A stretch of DNA of 64,000 nt from Lewinellaceae bacterium. Its GTDB lineage: Bacteria > Bacteroidota > Bacteroidia > Chitinophagales > Saprospiraceae. Both the position numbers and the translations under genes were made by a program. The stretch is from positions 434,001-498,000 of the forward strand of contig JADJFA010000001.1 of assembly GCA_016708875.1 (NCBI GenBank), written 5' to 3'. Positions 17,378 through 26,421 of the stretch are shown here, piece after piece. The notes under the pieces are model-generated. The model saw nothing but the letters and a program-made list of their open reading frames with translations. It was not told where the DNA came from and ran no database searches. Each line of letters begins with the position of its first letter. Within the stretch, counting starts at the first letter, position 1.

Positions 17378-18169
17378 ATGTCTGCAACTGCTGCTAGTGC
17401 TGCACCTGTTCAGGAATCCACCCCCAACAAAGTCCAAAACATCCTCGTGTCACAAGGCCAACCCGCCGTGCGAACTGCTTACGACGAAATCGAAAAGCGC
17501 TTTGGTGTACACATTGACTTTGTACCTTTTGTAGCGGTGGAAGGCCTTACAGAAAAGGAGTATCGCAAAAATCGCGTGTACCCCAATGATTACACAGCAA
17601 TCCTTTTCACCAGTAAAAATGCCGTAGATCACTTCTTCCGACTATGCGCCGAAATGCGCATCAAAATGTCGGACGAAACCAAGTACTTCTGCGCAACAGA
17701 GGCCATCGCCAACTACCTCCAGAAATTTATCAACTTCCGCAAACGCAAGGTTTTCAACGGCACCAAGTCTGTGCTCGACCTGAAATCTTACATCCTTCGA
17801 AACAAGGAAGAAAAGTTTTACCTCCCTTGTGGCGACCAGGGCAACCCTGATGTAACGCGCTTTTTCAAGGACATGAAAGTGCCGCTTCAGGAGGCCGTGA
17901 TGTACCGAACCGTGAACAACGACCTTACTTCACTGAAGGACATTAAGTACGATATCATCGCGTTCTTTTCCGCCAACGAGATCAAGTTCATGTTTGAGCA
18001 ATTCCCTGATTTCAAACAGGAAGATCGCCGAATCTGCGTCTTTGGCACAGCGGCTTTAAAAGCCGTGACGGATCGTGGAATGAAAGTAAATATTCAGGCT
18101 GGTACGCCCGAAGCGCCTTCTATTGCAGTGGCTTTGGAGAATTATTTGAAGGTGGCGAATAAGAACTGA
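17378..18169 (+). CDS. hemD: Uroporphyrinogen-III synthase
   Basis: A 263-residue protein with the two-lobed HemD layout: QNILVSQGQPAVRTAYDE at the start, YTAILFTSKNAVDHFFRL, then FYLPCGDQGNPDV and DIIAFFSANEIKFMFEQF in the second lobe, and CVFGTAALKAVTDRG near the end. HemD closes and isomerises hydroxymethylbilane to uroporphyrinogen III in the cytoplasm (haem and sirohaem synthesis). Sequence conservation in this family is low, but the position after DUF4271 supports the call. An intrinsic terminator follows. Confidence 0.88.
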   Translation: MSATAASAAPVQESTPNKVQNILVSQGQPAVRTAYDEIEKRFGVHIDFVPFVAVEGLTEKEYRKNRVYPNDYTAILFTSKNAVDHFFRLCAEMRIKMSDETKYFCATEAIANYLQKFINFRKRKVFNGTKSVLDLKSYILRNKEEKFYLPCGDQGNPDVTRFFKDMKVPLQEAVMYRTVNNDLTSLKDIKYDIIAFFSANEIKFMFEQFPDFKQEDRRICVFGTAALKAVTDRGMKVNIQAGTPEAPSIAVALENYLKVANKN

Positions 18170-18192
18170 GGTTCGAGCATCGAGACGGGTTA

Positions 18193-18232
18193 AAGAGGCC
18201 GATTCCGCAAACGCAGAATCGGCCTCTTATTT
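18193..18232 (+). terminator. Intrinsic terminator after hemD
   Basis: Arms AAGAGGCCGATTC (18193-18205) and its exact complement (18216-18228) with a 10-base loop, followed by TTATTTT. It lies 24 bases after the hemD stop. Confidence 0.85.
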
Positions 18233-18266
18233 TGAGTAAAAACTAAAGTATCAGAAGGCTAGGCCG

Positions 18267-18488
18267 TCAATACTCGTCCTCGTTGAAAAAGAAGTCGTCG
18301 TGACGCGGATAGTCCGGCCAAATATCTTCTATGCCCTCGTAAAGCTCGCCATCTTCCTCGAGTTCTTCCAGGTTTTCGATGACTTCGGTAGGGGAGCCGG
18401 AGCGTATGGCGTAGTCAATCAGTTCGTCCTTAGAGGCTGGCCACGGAGCCTCTTCTAAATAGGAGGCCAGTTCAAGTGTCCAATACAT
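18267..18488 (-). CDS. DUF2795 family small acidic protein
   Basis: A 73-residue, strongly acidic protein: MYWTLELASYLEEAPWPASKDELIDYAIRSG, then a poly-Glu/Asp tail. The W-P-A-S-K-x-E-L-I-D-Y-A motif is typical of Bacteroidota DUF2795 proteins, which are usually this size. The fold is probably a small helical domain; no function is established. It starts 25 bases after the queA stop and is probably co-transcribed with it. Confidence 0.85.
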   Translation of the reverse strand: MYWTLELASYLEEAPWPASKDELIDYAIRSGSPTEVIENLEELEEDGELYEGIEDIWPDYPRHDDFFFNEDEY

Positions 18489-18513
18489 AGGGTGGTTTTT
18501 TTGTTTTTAAAAA

Positions 18514-19578
18514 TCAAAGAATAAGCATGGCGTCGCCATAGCTGAAAAAGCGGTATTTTTCTTTTACCGCCTGGTGGTAGGCTTCCATGACAAGGTCGAA
18601 ACCACCAAAAGCCGAAACCATGATAAGCAGGCTGGATTTTGGAAGGTGGAAATTGGTGACCATACAGTTGGCGATGCTGAATTCGTAGGGAGGGTAAATG
18701 AACTTGTTGGTCCATCCTTCCACTTGTTTAAGCAGACGCTCGGCGCTCACAGAGGTTTCAATAGAACGCATTGTGGTGGTACCCACGGCGCACACTTTCT
18801 TCTCGGCCAAAAGGCTTTTGTTGACGGTTTCGGCTGCTGCCTGGGTAATTTTGAAGTACTCGGCCTCCATTTTGTGCTTTGACAAATCTTCCACATCAAT
18901 GGTGCGGAAAGTGCCCAAGCCGATATGCAAGGTGAGTTCAGCAAAGTTTACTCCTTTAAGTTCGAGGCGTTTCATCAGTTCGCGGCTGAAGTGGAGGCCT
19001 GCTGTTGGGGCAGCCACAGCGCCCATCTCTTTGGCGTAGATGGTCTGGTATCGCTCGCGGTCAATGGCTTCTGGCTCCCGCTCAATGTATTTTGGAAGGG
19101 GAGTATTGCCAAGTTTCACGAGTTCATCAATGAAATCCTGTTCGGAGCCATCAAAAAGAAAACGGATGGTACGTCCGCGCGAGGTGGTGTTGTCCACTAC
19201 CTCCGCCACGAGCGCATCGTTGCCGTGTTCGTCTTCAAAATATAGTTTGTTGCCGACGCGGATTTTGCGGGCTGGGTCCACCAGCACATCCCAAAGACGT
19301 GCATCGTGGTTGAGTTCGCGAAGCAAAAACACCTCGATTTTCGCGCCAGTTTTTTCTTTTTGTCCAAAAAGCCTTGCGGGAAAAACCTTCGTGTTGTTGA
19401 AAATCATGGTATCCCCGTCACCAAAATAGCCGAGGATATCTTTGAAAATCTTGTGTTCGATTTTTCCCGTTTTGCGATGCAGCACCATAAGGCGGCTGTG
19501 ATCGCGCTCTTCTGCAGGATATTGGGCCACCAATTCGGTGGGAAGATCAAAATTGAACTGGGATAGTTTGGTACGCAT
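18514..19578 (-). CDS. queA: S-adenosylmethionine:tRNA ribosyltransferase-isomerase
   Basis: A 354-residue protein of normal length, beginning MRTKLSQFNFDLPTELVAQYP, with the family landmarks RDHSRLMVLHRKTG, MIFNNTKVFPARLFG, AAPTAGLHFSRELM, TLHIGLGTF and MVTNFHLPKSSLLIMVSAF. It transfers the ribosyl group of SAM to preQ1 in tRNA, the penultimate step of queuosine synthesis. It heads an apparent operon with the DUF2795 gene. A -7 element about 155 bases upstream implies a long untranslated leader. Confidence 0.96.
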   Translation of the reverse strand: MRTKLSQFNFDLPTELVAQYPAEERDHSRLMVLHRKTGKIEHKIFKDILGYFGDGDTMIFNNTKVFPARLFGQKEKTGAKIEVFLLRELNHDARLWDVLVDPARKIRVGNKLYFEDEHGNDALVAEVVDNTTSRGRTIRFLFDGSEQDFIDELVKLGNTPLPKYIEREPEAIDRERYQTIYAKEMGAVAAPTAGLHFSRELMKRLELKGVNFAELTLHIGLGTFRTIDVEDLSKHKMEAEYFKITQAAAETVNKSLLAEKKVCAVGTTTMRSIETSVSAERLLKQVEGWTNKFIYPPYEFSIANCMVTNFHLPKSSLLIMVSAFGGFDLVMEAYHQAVKEKYRFFSYGDAMLIL

Positions 19579-19732
19579 AGTTTATTAGTCAGGCACTTTG
19601 GGCAATTTCAGTTTTCGCCAAAACCCTTTTTCAACGTGTTGATTTTGGGTGAATGGATGTTTTCAATAAAATAAAGGGCCTATTGAGAGAAACTCGATGT
19701 TTGAAGAAATGTTCTCCAGCCAAAAACGGCTG

Positions 19733-19740
19733 CAAAAGTA
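19733..19740 (-). promoter_or_regulatory. -7 element for queA
   Basis: TACTTTTG on the minus strand is an exact TAnnTTTG match. It lies 155 bases upstream of queA, giving a 5' leader of about 145 bases. A TTTG is present upstream, but not at the standard 19-20 spacing. Confidence 0.55.
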
Positions 19741-19849
19741 AAATTTCCAGACAAACAAGAGGGTTTTACAAAAATTTTCCGAACGCAACAGAAAAAGAAG
19801 TGGAGGAGGGAACACCCGAAACAGGCAATTCAATCCTCCTGCACACCTT

Positions 19850-21661
19850 TTAGGCTACTGACATACCCTTTTCAGATTTTTTACGCTCGAAATCTTTGAG
19901 ATAAACTTTACGCAAGCGGATGCTTTTGGGCGTCAGTTCCACGTATTCGTCTTCCTGAATGTATTCAAGCGCCTCTTCAAGGGTAAAACGTTGGGCAGGT
20001 GGTAAAGAGGTTTTATCGTCAGCGCCTGAAGCGCGGTGGTTGGTCAGTTTTTTTGCCTTGGTTACGTTGATGACCAAATCCATTGGGCGGTTGTTCTCGC
20101 CAATTACCTGTCCTTCATACACTTCTTCACCTGGTTCGATAAAGAAAGTGCCGCGGTCTTGCAGGTTGTCGAGCGAATACGCAAAAGCGTTGCCAGTTTC
20201 CATAGAGATCAGCGAGCCGTTCTGACGGCCACCAATGTCGCCGCGCCAAGGCTCATAGCCTTTGAAACGGTGGGTCATGATCGCTTCACCCTGTGTAGCA
20301 GTGAGGATGTTGGAGCGCAGGCCGATGATGCCGCGTGCGGGTATTTCAAAACGCAGGAGGAAGCGGTCGCCTTTGGGTTCCATGCTGGTCATTACGCCCT
20401 TGCGACGTGTCACGAATTCAATGCACTTGCCGCTGGTTGATTCTGGTACGTCAATGGTGAGTTCTTCTATTGGCTCGCACTTCTGGCCGTTGATCGTTTT
20501 TACGATTACACGCGGTTGTCCAATTTGAAGTTCGTAGCCTTCACGACGCATGGTTTCGATGAGGATGGAAAGGTGCAATACACCGCGGCCGAACACCATA
20601 AAGGAATCGGCAGAGTTGGTGTCTTCCATGCGCATCGCCAAGTTCTTTTCGAGTTCTTTTTCCAAACGTTCGCGGACGTGACGGCTGGTTACAAACTTGC
20701 CTTCCTGACCAAAAAACGGAGAATCGTTGATGGTAAAGATCATGGACATCGTAGGCTCATCAATTGAGATGGGCGCGAGTGCTTCCGGATTGTCGTAATC
20801 GGCGATGGTATCGCCAATCTCAAAACCGTCTACACCAACCACGGCACAGATATCGCCGGGCTCTACTTCTTTTACCTCTTTCTTGGCAAGACCGTCAAAC
20901 ACAAACAATTGCTTGATGCGGTGCTTTATCATCTTGCCATCCTTTTTGCACAGTGTAACAGGCTGGTTTGCGACGAGTGTGCCGCGCAACAGGCGGCCCA
21001 CAGCGATACGCCCGATGAAGGTTGAAAAGTCGAGGGAAGTCACCAACATTTGTGTGTTTCCTTCTGCAACCTGTGGTTCAGGGATGTATTTTACGATGTC
21101 TTCAAGTAAAACTATGATGTCAGTGGCAGGCTTTTTCCAATCGTGGGCCATCCAGCCTTGTTTGGCGGAACCGAACACAACCGGGAAGTCAAGTTGCTCC
21201 TCGGTAGCACCCAGGGAGTGCATAAGATCAAACACCTGTTCATGCGCCCAATCAGGGTTGCAGTTTGGCTTGTCTACCTTATTAATGACTACGATGGGTT
21301 TTTTGCCCATTTCCAAAGCCTTCTGCAGCACGAAACGGGTTTGGGGCATTGGGCCTTCGAAAGCGTCCACGAGGAGGAGTACGCCATCGGCCATATTGAG
21401 TACGCGTTCTACCTCACCACCGAAGTCGGCGTGACCTGGCGTATCAATGACGTTGATTTTCGTCCCTCTAAAGTTGATTGAAACGTTTTTAGAAAGGATG
21501 GTGATGCCACGCTCCCGCTCCAAATCGTTGTTGTCGAGCATAAGGTCGCCAGTCATCTCGTGATCCTTGAAAATCTGAGATGCGAGGATCATTTTGTCCA
21601 CCAGGGTGGTTTTGCCGTGGTCTACGTGGGCGATGATTGCGACGTTGCGAATGTTCTTCAT
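19850..21661 (-). CDS. typA: Translational GTPase TypA/BipA
   Basis: A 603-residue protein of usual length. G-motifs are intact: AHVDHGKTT (11-19), RGITI, DTPGHADF and NKVDK. The BipA signature FGRGVLHLSILIETMRREGYE and the C-terminal ASGADDKTSLPP are present. This ribosome-binding GTPase assists 50S assembly and growth under cold or other stress. It is a single-gene transcript. An exact -7 element 160 bases upstream indicates a long leader. Confidence 0.97.
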   Translation of the reverse strand: MKNIRNVAIIAHVDHGKTTLVDKMILASQIFKDHEMTGDLMLDNNDLERERGITILSKNVSINFRGTKINVIDTPGHADFGGEVERVLNMADGVLLLVDAFEGPMPQTRFVLQKALEMGKKPIVVINKVDKPNCNPDWAHEQVFDLMHSLGATEEQLDFPVVFGSAKQGWMAHDWKKPATDIIVLLEDIVKYIPEPQVAEGNTQMLVTSLDFSTFIGRIAVGRLLRGTLVANQPVTLCKKDGKMIKHRIKQLFVFDGLAKKEVKEVEPGDICAVVGVDGFEIGDTIADYDNPEALAPISIDEPTMSMIFTINDSPFFGQEGKFVTSRHVRERLEKELEKNLAMRMEDTNSADSFMVFGRGVLHLSILIETMRREGYELQIGQPRVIVKTINGQKCEPIEELTIDVPESTSGKCIEFVTRRKGVMTSMEPKGDRFLLRFEIPARGIIGLRSNILTATQGEAIMTHRFKGYEPWRGDIGGRQNGSLISMETGNAFAYSLDNLQDRGTFFIEPGEEVYEGQVIGENNRPMDLVINVTKAKKLTNHRASGADDKTSLPPAQRFTLEEALEYIQEDEYVELTPKSIRLRKVYLKDFERKKSEKGMSVA

Positions 21662-22054
21662 GGAAAACTAATTGGTGAGCGATGGCGATTTGAAAATCGA
21701 GGTTTTAAAAAATGATGTTTGGAGAATGGCTACATTTTGGCTCAAACAAAAAATTTTTATTGAATAAAGCCCTAATTGTCCAAATTTTCAAGAAAAAATG
21801 ACATTTCTCCAAACGGGTCGCAAAAGTAGGCTTTTATCTCGCACAAAAAAAAGCACTTGCGAACAAGTATTTGTTAATAATAGGCGAAGCACAGTCAATG
21901 TTTGGGAAATTCGAAATGTTAAAGCCTGCTACAGAATTAAATTTTTGGCTTTGGCGAGACCCCGATTCTAAGAAACGGGTAATGCACAAGCCGTCACAAA
22001 CTCAATGGTTTATAATAACCAGATTTGGCAACCATAAGTTGCAAATCGCGTTTG
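21662..22054. other. Intergenic leader region between typA and the DUF2141 gene
   Basis: This 393-base AT-rich gap holds the minus-strand typA promoter (TACTTTTG at 21821-21828) and its roughly 150-base leader. The right half (21870-22054) has open frames in the plus direction with no recognisable protein; I see no conserved RNA fold in it. No plus-strand TAnnTTTG box is evident for the DUF2141 gene. Confidence 0.6.
21821..21828 (-). promoter_or_regulatory. -7 element for typA
   Basis: TACTTTTG on the minus strand matches TAnnTTTG exactly. A T-rich stretch sits about 20 bases upstream in place of a clear TTTG -33 element. The predicted leader is about 150 bases. Confidence 0.6.
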
Positions 22055-22483
22055 ATGCCTCAAATTCAAAGACTTATGCTCCTCCTTTTTTTGTTTTTCC
22101 CTTCGCTTTTTGGACCCGAGCTCCAGATAAACTTTAGCAATATCCGCGAGGCAAAGGGCAGCCTGTATGTGGCGGTTTATGATCGTTCAGATGCTTTTTT
22201 AAAGGTTGACAAAGTTTACAGTAAAAAAATCGTGCCGATTGGTCAAATTGGCTCAATGCAGCTATCGTTGGGCACTTTGCCCCCCGGAAAATACGCAATA
22301 AGCAGTTTTCATGACCTAAACGGCAATGGCAAATTGGATACCAATTGGGCGGGCATCCCAAACGAGCCGTATGGTTTCTCTAATAATGCCCGGCCAAAGT
22401 TTCGTGCGCCAAAGTGGGCAGAAGCGGCTTTTGATCTGTCTGGATTAGGAGGGGCGATTGCGGTGCGTTTGGAGGAATGGTAG
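22055..22483 (+). CDS. DUF2141 domain exported protein
   Basis: The start at 22055 gives MPQIQRLMLLLFLFFPSLF, a signal peptide. The mature part shows the full DUF2141 pattern: GSLYVAVYDRSDAFLK, LPPGKYAISSFHDLNGNGKLDTNWAGIPNEPYGFSNNA and the closing FDLSGLGGAIAVRLEEW. This family forms a small beta-sandwich in the envelope of many Gram-negative bacteria and has no known activity. The DLNGNGKLD loop resembles a calcium-binding turn. Its 142-residue length is normal. Confidence 0.88.
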   Translation: MPQIQRLMLLLFLFFPSLFGPELQINFSNIREAKGSLYVAVYDRSDAFLKVDKVYSKKIVPIGQIGSMQLSLGTLPPGKYAISSFHDLNGNGKLDTNWAGIPNEPYGFSNNARPKFRAPKWAEAAFDLSGLGGAIAVRLEEW

Positions 22484-22588
22484 GGCGAAATTTATTTCGC
22501 CAACAAACGATTTGCGAAATTTATTTCGCCCTACGCCTTACGAAATGAATTTCGTGATACTTTATGGCGAAATGAATTTCGCCCTACA
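22481..22588. repeat. Cluster of four GCGAAAT hairpins
   Basis: Four short hairpins follow each other: 22485-22500 and 22514-22529 (GCGAAATTTATTTCGC), 22540-22555 (ACGAAATGAATTTCGT) and 22567-22582 (GCGAAATGAATTTCGC). In the third, the closing G-C pair is replaced by A-T on both sides. The outer copies, with their flanking TAGGGC/GCCCTA, also pair across the whole block. The cluster lies between convergent DUF2141 and esterase genes and touches both stop codons. Confidence 0.85.
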
Positions 22589-23258
22589 GCAATGGCTTCA
22601 ACACCTTCCAAACATTCTCCGCCACAATTTTTTGCCCCTCCGGGTTTGGGTGAATGCCATCGGGCAGGTTGAGTGAAGGCACACCACCCACGCCATTGAG
22701 TAGAAACGGGATGAGTGTTGCTTCATTTTTCTTCGCCAAACCTGGGTACATATCTCGGAAAGCATCAGTGTACACAGCCCCAAGGTTGGGCGGGGCGAGC
22801 ATCCCTGCGACAACAATTTTACATGCCGGGTATTTGGCCTTCACCTTGTCGAGCATGCCTTGCAGATTCTTTTTTGACTCTGCGATAGGCAGACCGCGCA
22901 GCATATCATTGCCACCCAATTCCAACACAAAAATATCTACGGGCTGTTGCAGCACCCAATCAATACGATTGACGCCGTCCGCAGTCGTCTCGCCACTGAG
23001 ACCTGCGTTTACACAGATATAAGGCAGGCCAAGCGAGTCAATCCTGCGTTGAAGTATTTCCGTAAAACCTTGTTCCGGGGATAGTTGGTAAGCAGCGGTA
23101 AGGCTGTTGCCGAAAAAAACGATGTTCTTTTTAGCAACTTGGGCCGGCTTGACTGGATTTTGAGTGGCCTCGTTTGGGGCGTTTTTAGGAGCTTCTGATT
23201 GGCAGGCCAACAGGCCAAGCGTAAACAGGCTGAGTGCAATTATTCCTTTCATTTTCAT
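22584..23258 (-). CDS. SGNH-hydrolase (TesA-like arylesterase) lipoprotein
   Basis: The start MKMKGIIALSLFTLGLLACQS is a lipoprotein signal. After a Pro/Asn-rich linker, the SGNH blocks are all present: FFGNSLTAAY (Ser), NAGLSGETTADG (Gly), ELGGNDMLRG (Asn) and DGIHPNPEG (Asp, His). It is closest in style to the periplasmic thioesterase/arylesterase TesA, which hydrolyses short esters and thioesters. Anchoring as a lipoprotein is the difference from soluble TesA. The natural substrate is unknown. Confidence 0.9.
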   Translation of the reverse strand: MKMKGIIALSLFTLGLLACQSEAPKNAPNEATQNPVKPAQVAKKNIVFFGNSLTAAYQLSPEQGFTEILQRRIDSLGLPYICVNAGLSGETTADGVNRIDWVLQQPVDIFVLELGGNDMLRGLPIAESKKNLQGMLDKVKAKYPACKIVVAGMLAPPNLGAVYTDAFRDMYPGLAKKNEATLIPFLLNGVGGVPSLNLPDGIHPNPEGQKIVAENVWKVLKPLL

Positions 23259-23366
23259 ATTATCACAAACAAAAAACGGTGAAACAACGCGCGGGCAAGA
23301 GGGTTTCTTTCCTGAGGATATTTTCTGAATTTATACATTTACGCCAAACATAAAACCCTCTTTCCT

Positions 23367-24302
23367 ATGTACGAACTAACCAAAACCCCATTCGGCAAAC
23401 ATATGCGCTTTGAATTGCGCAACCCTTTGACAGGGCATGGTTTCAGCATAGTGCCCGCCGTGGGCGCAAATGTGCTGGATATTCAGTTTGCGAACCAAAG
23501 CATTTTAGACGGATATGCTTCCCCAAAAGAGTTAGAAGCGGGTAAATGGGGCAAAAGCACGGTGCTGTTCCCTTTTCCCAATCGTTTGGATGAGGGCAAG
23601 TACAAGTGGCTGGGTAAAGAATATCAATTTCCGATCAACAATGCGGCCACGGGAAATGCTATTCACGGTTTTGTGCGGGAAGAGGCATTCGAAGTGGAAT
23701 ATGTTTTTCTGGCTAAAAATTTTGCCAGCATTCGATGCTACTTTGATTATGTGGGCGATCGAGCGTATTATCCATTCCCTTTTTCCTTGGAAATTGAATT
23801 TTCCATACATGATACGGGCAAATTCGAAATGGCGGTGGAAGTAGAGAATTTGCATCACGCTCCTATTCCTTTTGGCTTTGGCTGGCACCCGTATTTTCGA
23901 CTCACAGAGGGCGCGAACCACCACGGGCTTCAAATCCCTCCTTGCGAAAAAATAGGCATTGATAAACGGATGATCCCGACGGGCGGACGGTCACTGTACA
24001 AAGATTTTCAAAAACTCACTTTTGTCGAAGACAGCATTTTGGACAATTGTTTCCAAAGTTCCAAAACTACGGGGAGCTATCAGTTGATGCTGGAAGGCAA
24101 TGGCCGCTACCTTTTGATGAAGGCGCCTGCCGCCCAATTTCCATTCTTTCAGGTATTCACTCCACCCCACCGCGAGAGCATCGCGCTGGAGCCAATGACT
24201 TGCAACGTGGATGCGTTCAACAACAAACAAGGATTGGTGAGTCTTGCGCCTGATAAAAAATGGAAGGGGAAGATGGGGTTGGAATACCGGGAGGGGTACT
24301 AA
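23367..24302 (+). CDS. Aldose 1-epimerase family protein
   Basis: A 311-residue protein with the galactose-mutarotase beta-sandwich pattern: GHGFSIVPAVGANVLDIQF at the start, LFPFPNRLDEGKY, NAIHGFVREEAF (first catalytic His), FGFGWHPYFRL (second His) and ALEPMTCNVDAFN near the end (Glu). It interconverts alpha and beta anomers of a sugar. There is no signal peptide, so it is cytoplasmic. It stands alone between two unrelated genes, so the sugar cannot be assigned. Confidence 0.88.
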   Translation: MYELTKTPFGKHMRFELRNPLTGHGFSIVPAVGANVLDIQFANQSILDGYASPKELEAGKWGKSTVLFPFPNRLDEGKYKWLGKEYQFPINNAATGNAIHGFVREEAFEVEYVFLAKNFASIRCYFDYVGDRAYYPFPFSLEIEFSIHDTGKFEMAVEVENLHHAPIPFGFGWHPYFRLTEGANHHGLQIPPCEKIGIDKRMIPTGGRSLYKDFQKLTFVEDSILDNCFQSSKTTGSYQLMLEGNGRYLLMKAPAAQFPFFQVFTPPHRESIALEPMTCNVDAFNNKQGLVSLAPDKKWKGKMGLEYREGY

Positions 24303-24397
24303 TAGGGGTGGAACACGGATCAAACGGATGGGACACGGATTTTCACGGATCAAAAAAATCCGTGTCCCATCCGTGGCATCCGTGTTCCACCCCTATT
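24301..24397. repeat. ATCCGTG-family inverted repeat, nested arms
   Basis: Outer arms 24301-24320 and 24378-24397 are perfect 20-base complements. Inner arms 24325-24341 and 24357-24373 are perfect over 17 bases. It begins on the stop codon of the epimerase. The text is made of ACGGAT/ATCCGT words, as at 8.4, 26.4 and 31.8 kb. Confidence 0.9.
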
Positions 24398-24451
24398 AGC
24401 TCAATACCCATTTCCCATATTGAGCGTTTAGATTTCAAACAATCTAATTGC

Positions 24452-26347
24452 ATGAACCACAACCTATTCTTTCTTGGTCTCCTTTTTATTTCTGCTCCCA
24501 TCCCCGGCACGGCGCAAAACCTGATCCGGAATGGAAGTTTTGAAGAGCATGGCGAACAAAGATGCCTGGAATGCAATACCCTTGGCGGACAATATCCCGG
24601 CCTAGTGTATCACTGGGACAATGGAGGCTGGGGATGTCAGTTGCTTGACAAGGGTTACAAGCGATCTTCAGACGACAATAAGTGGAAAGGGAGCCCTTTT
24701 GATAAGATGTCGCCTAAGGATGGAAAAGCCATGATTGATATGTGGTATCTGCCCGGTTGCGGGGGTGGTGAATATATGTGCGCAACCTATTTATCAGGCC
24801 ACAGCACAAAGCCGATACGGGTTGGACAATTGTATGAGGCAAGCTTTTGGCTTTATATCGAAAGTTCCAAAAGGGCTGACCCGGACAGGGCCAAACATAT
24901 TGGGATCGCCTTATTGCCTGAAAACATTGAATACCATGCTGCAGGCGGTCGTAAGCGACTTATTCTTCCTTTCCTGGGGGTTGACACCGTAATTTATGAT
25001 GCCTGGTATCAAGTAAAATGGCGCATCAGACCCTTGTGTACAAGTAATTATTTTACCATCGGATTGTTTGCCGACTATCAATGGCCGACATCCCGAAGTT
25101 TCGATGACCTGCGGTATTTCGTTGATAAAGTGTCTTTGACTGAAATCCCCACCCAATCTGGCGTAATAGACAGTTCCGTTTACTATTGTAGTCGTTACGA
25201 TCCGGTCAAGTTAGGAGCCTTACCCAAAATGGACAACGAGATCCTGTTGTTTGAAAACGACTCCTATGCACTGACCTCCGCACATAAAACGGCCTTGGAT
25301 TCCTTCGTGGTCTTCGCTAAAAAGTATCCGTCTCTGGTTTTTGAATTATCTGGGCATACCGACAGCATTGGTTCTGCCAATGTTCTCTTGTCCCAAAACC
25401 GCGTGCAGTCTGTGTTTAAATATTTGGTGGAGGAGCATAAATTGCCGGAGTACCGATTCATTTTGCTCGGCATGGGTAGTAAAGATCCCTTCCGCTTAAA
25501 TCATACCGAGGAAGGGCGGAAACTGAACCGACGGGTGGAAATTCGCCAGTCTTCGCTGGATCTGCCCAATATGTTTTATAGAAGGGTTTTGAAAGCGGTA
25601 GCGTCCAGGAATCTGGCGGAAGCCTTTTCGTATCTAAATAAATGGATGATAAAGCCCAATCGGGTAGATATTGGCAGATTGATTGTGCGGTTTGACCCTC
25701 GTTTGGAGTTGTTGCACAAGGACAAACGCTGGGCCGATATGGACCAGAAAATCCGAGACGAGTATCGAAAATTCAAATACCCTCATTATTCATATCTCAT
25801 TGATTCATTGCGCTTTGACCAGCTTTCGGCCTCTGGTCTGCTCACCTCAATGGGATACCAAGCGGGCTTAAATACTTTGCCAGGATATATCCCGGAACTG
25901 GACAGCGTGCTTTTTGAAATGGATCCAATGCCAGATGCTGAAATTCTTAAACGGTACGAGCAGCATTTTGCGGCTTTGCGACCAATACTTGCAAAAACTG
26001 GCTGGCCCAAAAAGTCTGAGTTCGGCGAAAGTGCCTGTAATGCAGCCTTTTCCATCTTGATGAACTCCAAAGTAATCGTGGAATACCTGAATTGGCTTCC
26101 AGAGGTCGAAAAATCTTGCAACGATGGGGAAACGCCCTGGATTTTCTACGCCAGACTATACGATCAATGCAGGCGCTCTTTAGGCAAGCCGCAACGCTAC
26201 CTTACACAAGCCGGCATGCTGGAGAGTGGGGAAATTTGGATAGAACCTTGGGAAGGCGACGAGGACAGTGTCAATGACCTGCGGGCAAAAATTGGTCTGC
26301 CTTTGCTCCGGAAAGAGATTGTAGAAGCCATGAAAAACCAAAAGTAG
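24452..26347 (+). CDS. OmpA-family protein with N-terminal lectin-like domain and a novel C-terminal half
   Basis: The start at 24452 is chosen because upstream codons translate the palindrome, and MNHNLFFLGLLFISAPIPGTAQ is a signal peptide. Residues about 23-225 form a beta-sandwich (NLIRNGSFEEHG, later YDAWYQVKWRIRP) like that in the paralogue at 47002. An OmpA peptidoglycan-binding domain follows (about 260-375: FELSGHTDSIGSANVLLSQNR, GRKLNRRVEI). A further 250 residues of helical sequence, which I do not recognise, close the protein and are absent from the paralogue. It probably links the cell wall with the outer membrane. Confidence 0.8.
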   Translation: MNHNLFFLGLLFISAPIPGTAQNLIRNGSFEEHGEQRCLECNTLGGQYPGLVYHWDNGGWGCQLLDKGYKRSSDDNKWKGSPFDKMSPKDGKAMIDMWYLPGCGGGEYMCATYLSGHSTKPIRVGQLYEASFWLYIESSKRADPDRAKHIGIALLPENIEYHAAGGRKRLILPFLGVDTVIYDAWYQVKWRIRPLCTSNYFTIGLFADYQWPTSRSFDDLRYFVDKVSLTEIPTQSGVIDSSVYYCSRYDPVKLGALPKMDNEILLFENDSYALTSAHKTALDSFVVFAKKYPSLVFELSGHTDSIGSANVLLSQNRVQSVFKYLVEEHKLPEYRFILLGMGSKDPFRLNHTEEGRKLNRRVEIRQSSLDLPNMFYRRVLKAVASRNLAEAFSYLNKWMIKPNRVDIGRLIVRFDPRLELLHKDKRWADMDQKIRDEYRKFKYPHYSYLIDSLRFDQLSASGLLTSMGYQAGLNTLPGYIPELDSVLFEMDPMPDAEILKRYEQHFAALRPILAKTGWPKKSEFGESACNAAFSILMNSKVIVEYLNWLPEVEKSCNDGETPWIFYARLYDQCRRSLGKPQRYLTQAGMLESGEIWIEPWEGDEDSVNDLRAKIGLPLLRKEIVEAMKNQK

Positions 26348-26419
26348 ATGGAACGCGGATGCCACGGATAGGACACAGATCAAAAAATCCGTGTCTCATC
26401 CGTGGCATCCGTGTTCCAC
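26348..26419. repeat. ATCCGTG-family inverted repeat
   Basis: Arms 26348-26368 and 26399-26419 pair with one internal mismatch. It sits directly between the convergent OmpA-like and polyprenyl synthetase genes and shares the outer-arm text (GTTCCACCCCTAT) with the element at 24301. Confidence 0.85.
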
Positions 26420-26421
26420 CC

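Noticed and set aside
19579..19732. preQ1 riboswitch in the queA leader
   Set aside because: No preQ1-type pseudoknot pattern (C-rich stem-loop with an A-rich tail) could be made out by eye.
21662..21820. Riboswitch in the long typA leader
   Set aside because: I could not find a conserved fold or known aptamer sequence. The long leader alone is not evidence.
24260..24451. N-terminal extension of the OmpA-like gene
   Set aside because: These codons translate the ATCCGTG palindrome and precede a clear signal peptide start.
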